Shown here piece after piece: positions 63,456-64,000 of a stretch of 64,000 nucleotides of DNA. The notes beneath the pieces are model-generated. The model worked only from the letters and a program-made list of their open reading frames with translations. It had not been told where the DNA came from and did not search any database. The position numbers and the translations under genes were made by a program. The stretch is from Nitrospira tepida (GTDB lineage Bacteria > Nitrospirota > Nitrospiria > Nitrospirales > Nitrospiraceae), in contig NZ_OX365700.1 of the NCBI RefSeq assembly GCF_947241125.1, forward strand, positions 1,488,001-1,552,000. The letters run 5' to 3'. The stretch's first letter is position 1. Every line of letters begins with the position of its first letter.

Positions 63456-64000
63456 CTATTCAGGGGGCCGGTGGCCCAGCAGCAGGCCGATCTTGACCGT
63501 CAGGATCGTCAGGCTGATCAACAGCAGGCCAAGCGTGATCCACATGGCCTGTTGGATTGGAGCCTCTGCGAGCGAATAGCGCCAGGTCAGGGATGCGACC
63601 AACAGCAGGCCGAGCGTGCCAAGGCAGAGGGTGGCAACCTGCAGGGCGTGCCATCGTTCCGTGACGGGAGTGAAGCTGGCCAGATAGGGCCCTCGCTTCT
63701 TGGCGCTGGCCAGTCGTCGGGAGGCCAGGATCTCCGGCAATAGAACGATCGAACCAGCAAACAGGGTCTGCGCGAAAAAACCCAGGAAGGCCAGGTGCGT
63801 GTAGGCGATCAGGTGCAGGCTGCCGAAGGGGGCCACCGGCTGCTCTCCCAGTGAATTGAGCGAGACCAGAAGCCCGCCCGCGATCGCGAGCAGCAGAAAA
63901 CAAGAGGCCAAGACCAGTTGATCCGCTGCCGCATGGCGCGGCTCCGACGCACTCTTCCAGAAGCGGATCATCGACCAGAGGTAGAGCAGGGCGCCGGCCA
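63456..64000 (-). CDS. Multi-helix membrane protein, cytochrome-oxidase-like, cut by window end
   Basis: At least 181 residues, 5' end outside the window: reading back beyond the Met at 63971 continues as AGALLYLWSM without a stop. Four to five helices are visible. SLHLIAYTHLAFLGFF followed by TLFAGSIVLLPEILASRR recalls the H-L-x-x-x-G helix and Leu-Leu-Pro turn of heme-copper oxidase subunit-I relatives such as the NorB/cbb3-like small proteins, but the call is tentative. Confidence 0.55.
   Translation of the reverse strand, partial: AGALLYLWSMIRFWKSASEPRHAAADQLVLASCFLLLAIAGGLLVSLNSLGEQPVAPFGSLHLIAYTHLAFLGFFAQTLFAGSIVLLPEILASRRLASAKKRGPYLASFTPVTERWHALQVATLCLGTLGLLLVASLTWRYSLAEAPIQQAMWITLGLLLISLTILTVKIGLLLGHRPPE

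Noticed and set aside
1-64000. tRNA or rRNA genes
   Set aside because: No cloverleaf with a TTCGAnnC arm or rRNA core sequence was found by eye. A covariance-model scan would be the decisive test.

Overview
The window is a GC-rich (roughly 60-65% by eye) bacterial chromosome segment packed with about 54 protein genes, short spacers and many 4-base stop/start overlaps. The gene mix points to a Nitrospira-like member of the Nitrospirota: a DHH-CBS-CCA nucleotidyltransferase fusion, cytochrome bd, sulfite-oxidase-like molybdoenzymes, an orphan RnfD paired with DUF2330, GAF-rich sigma-54 regulators and many small lipoproteins. This is inference from gene content; no rRNA or tRNA gene was seen.

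Layout. 1-10 kb: a cytoplasmic molybdoenzyme, divergent from a sigma-54 activator with three GAF modules and a PAS domain. Right behind the activator lie tandem palindromes and a consensus -24/-12 promoter, which should drive a STAS protein, an ECF-type sigma factor and a zinc-dependent glucose-dehydrogenase-like enzyme. A YHS protein, a TVP38-type membrane protein and a flavin disulfide reductase follow. 10-16 kb: a DUF3047 protein, a lipoprotein whose signal peptide lies in an inverted repeat, cytochrome bd (cydAB) and a Tat-exported molybdoenzyme. 16-21 kb: DUF547, a ferritin-like protein and a glycosyltransferase in overlapping order, then the CCA-adding fusion. 21-27 kb (minus strand): a PilZ-like domain fused to a cyanobacterial-type acyl-ACP reductase with its catalytic Cys, overlapping a histidine kinase with a duplicated membrane sensor. 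27-36 kb: an MFS transporter, DnaJ-like protein, amidohydrolase/heme-domain/aminotransferase operon, CPBP protease and SDR enzyme. 36-46 kb: a zinc ribbon, an Lhr-type helicase carrying two in-frame repeat tracts, stress and envelope proteins, and the RnfD/DUF2330 pair. 45.1-46.4 kb: an accessory-looking patch with a 133-bp element bounded by inverted repeats, a four-CxxC zinc-ribbon gene, a frameshifted gene remnant and a strong hairpin. 46-64 kb: YnfA, ankyrin and lipoprotein genes, an ECF sigma/anti-sigma-like pair, an amidohydrolase, a three-domain LplT-Aas fusion, a repeat-built lipoprotein, a membrane MutS-like ATPase, PrmA, MOSC, a methyltransferase, an FGE-like protein, a hydrolase and a membrane protein cut by the window edge.

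The most unusual signals are: (1) short degenerate 6-7 bp tandem repeats of three kinds (GTCAATC-, CAGCACT- and CTCAAC-like), often arranged as inverted repeats, sitting at gene ends, supplying stop codons and a lipoprotein signal peptide, and lying in frame inside the helicase; (2) the PilZ-like/acyl-ACP reductase fusion with its overlapping sensor kinase; (3) the nearly self-contained sigma-54 circuit; (4) the element and gene remnant at 45-46 kb.
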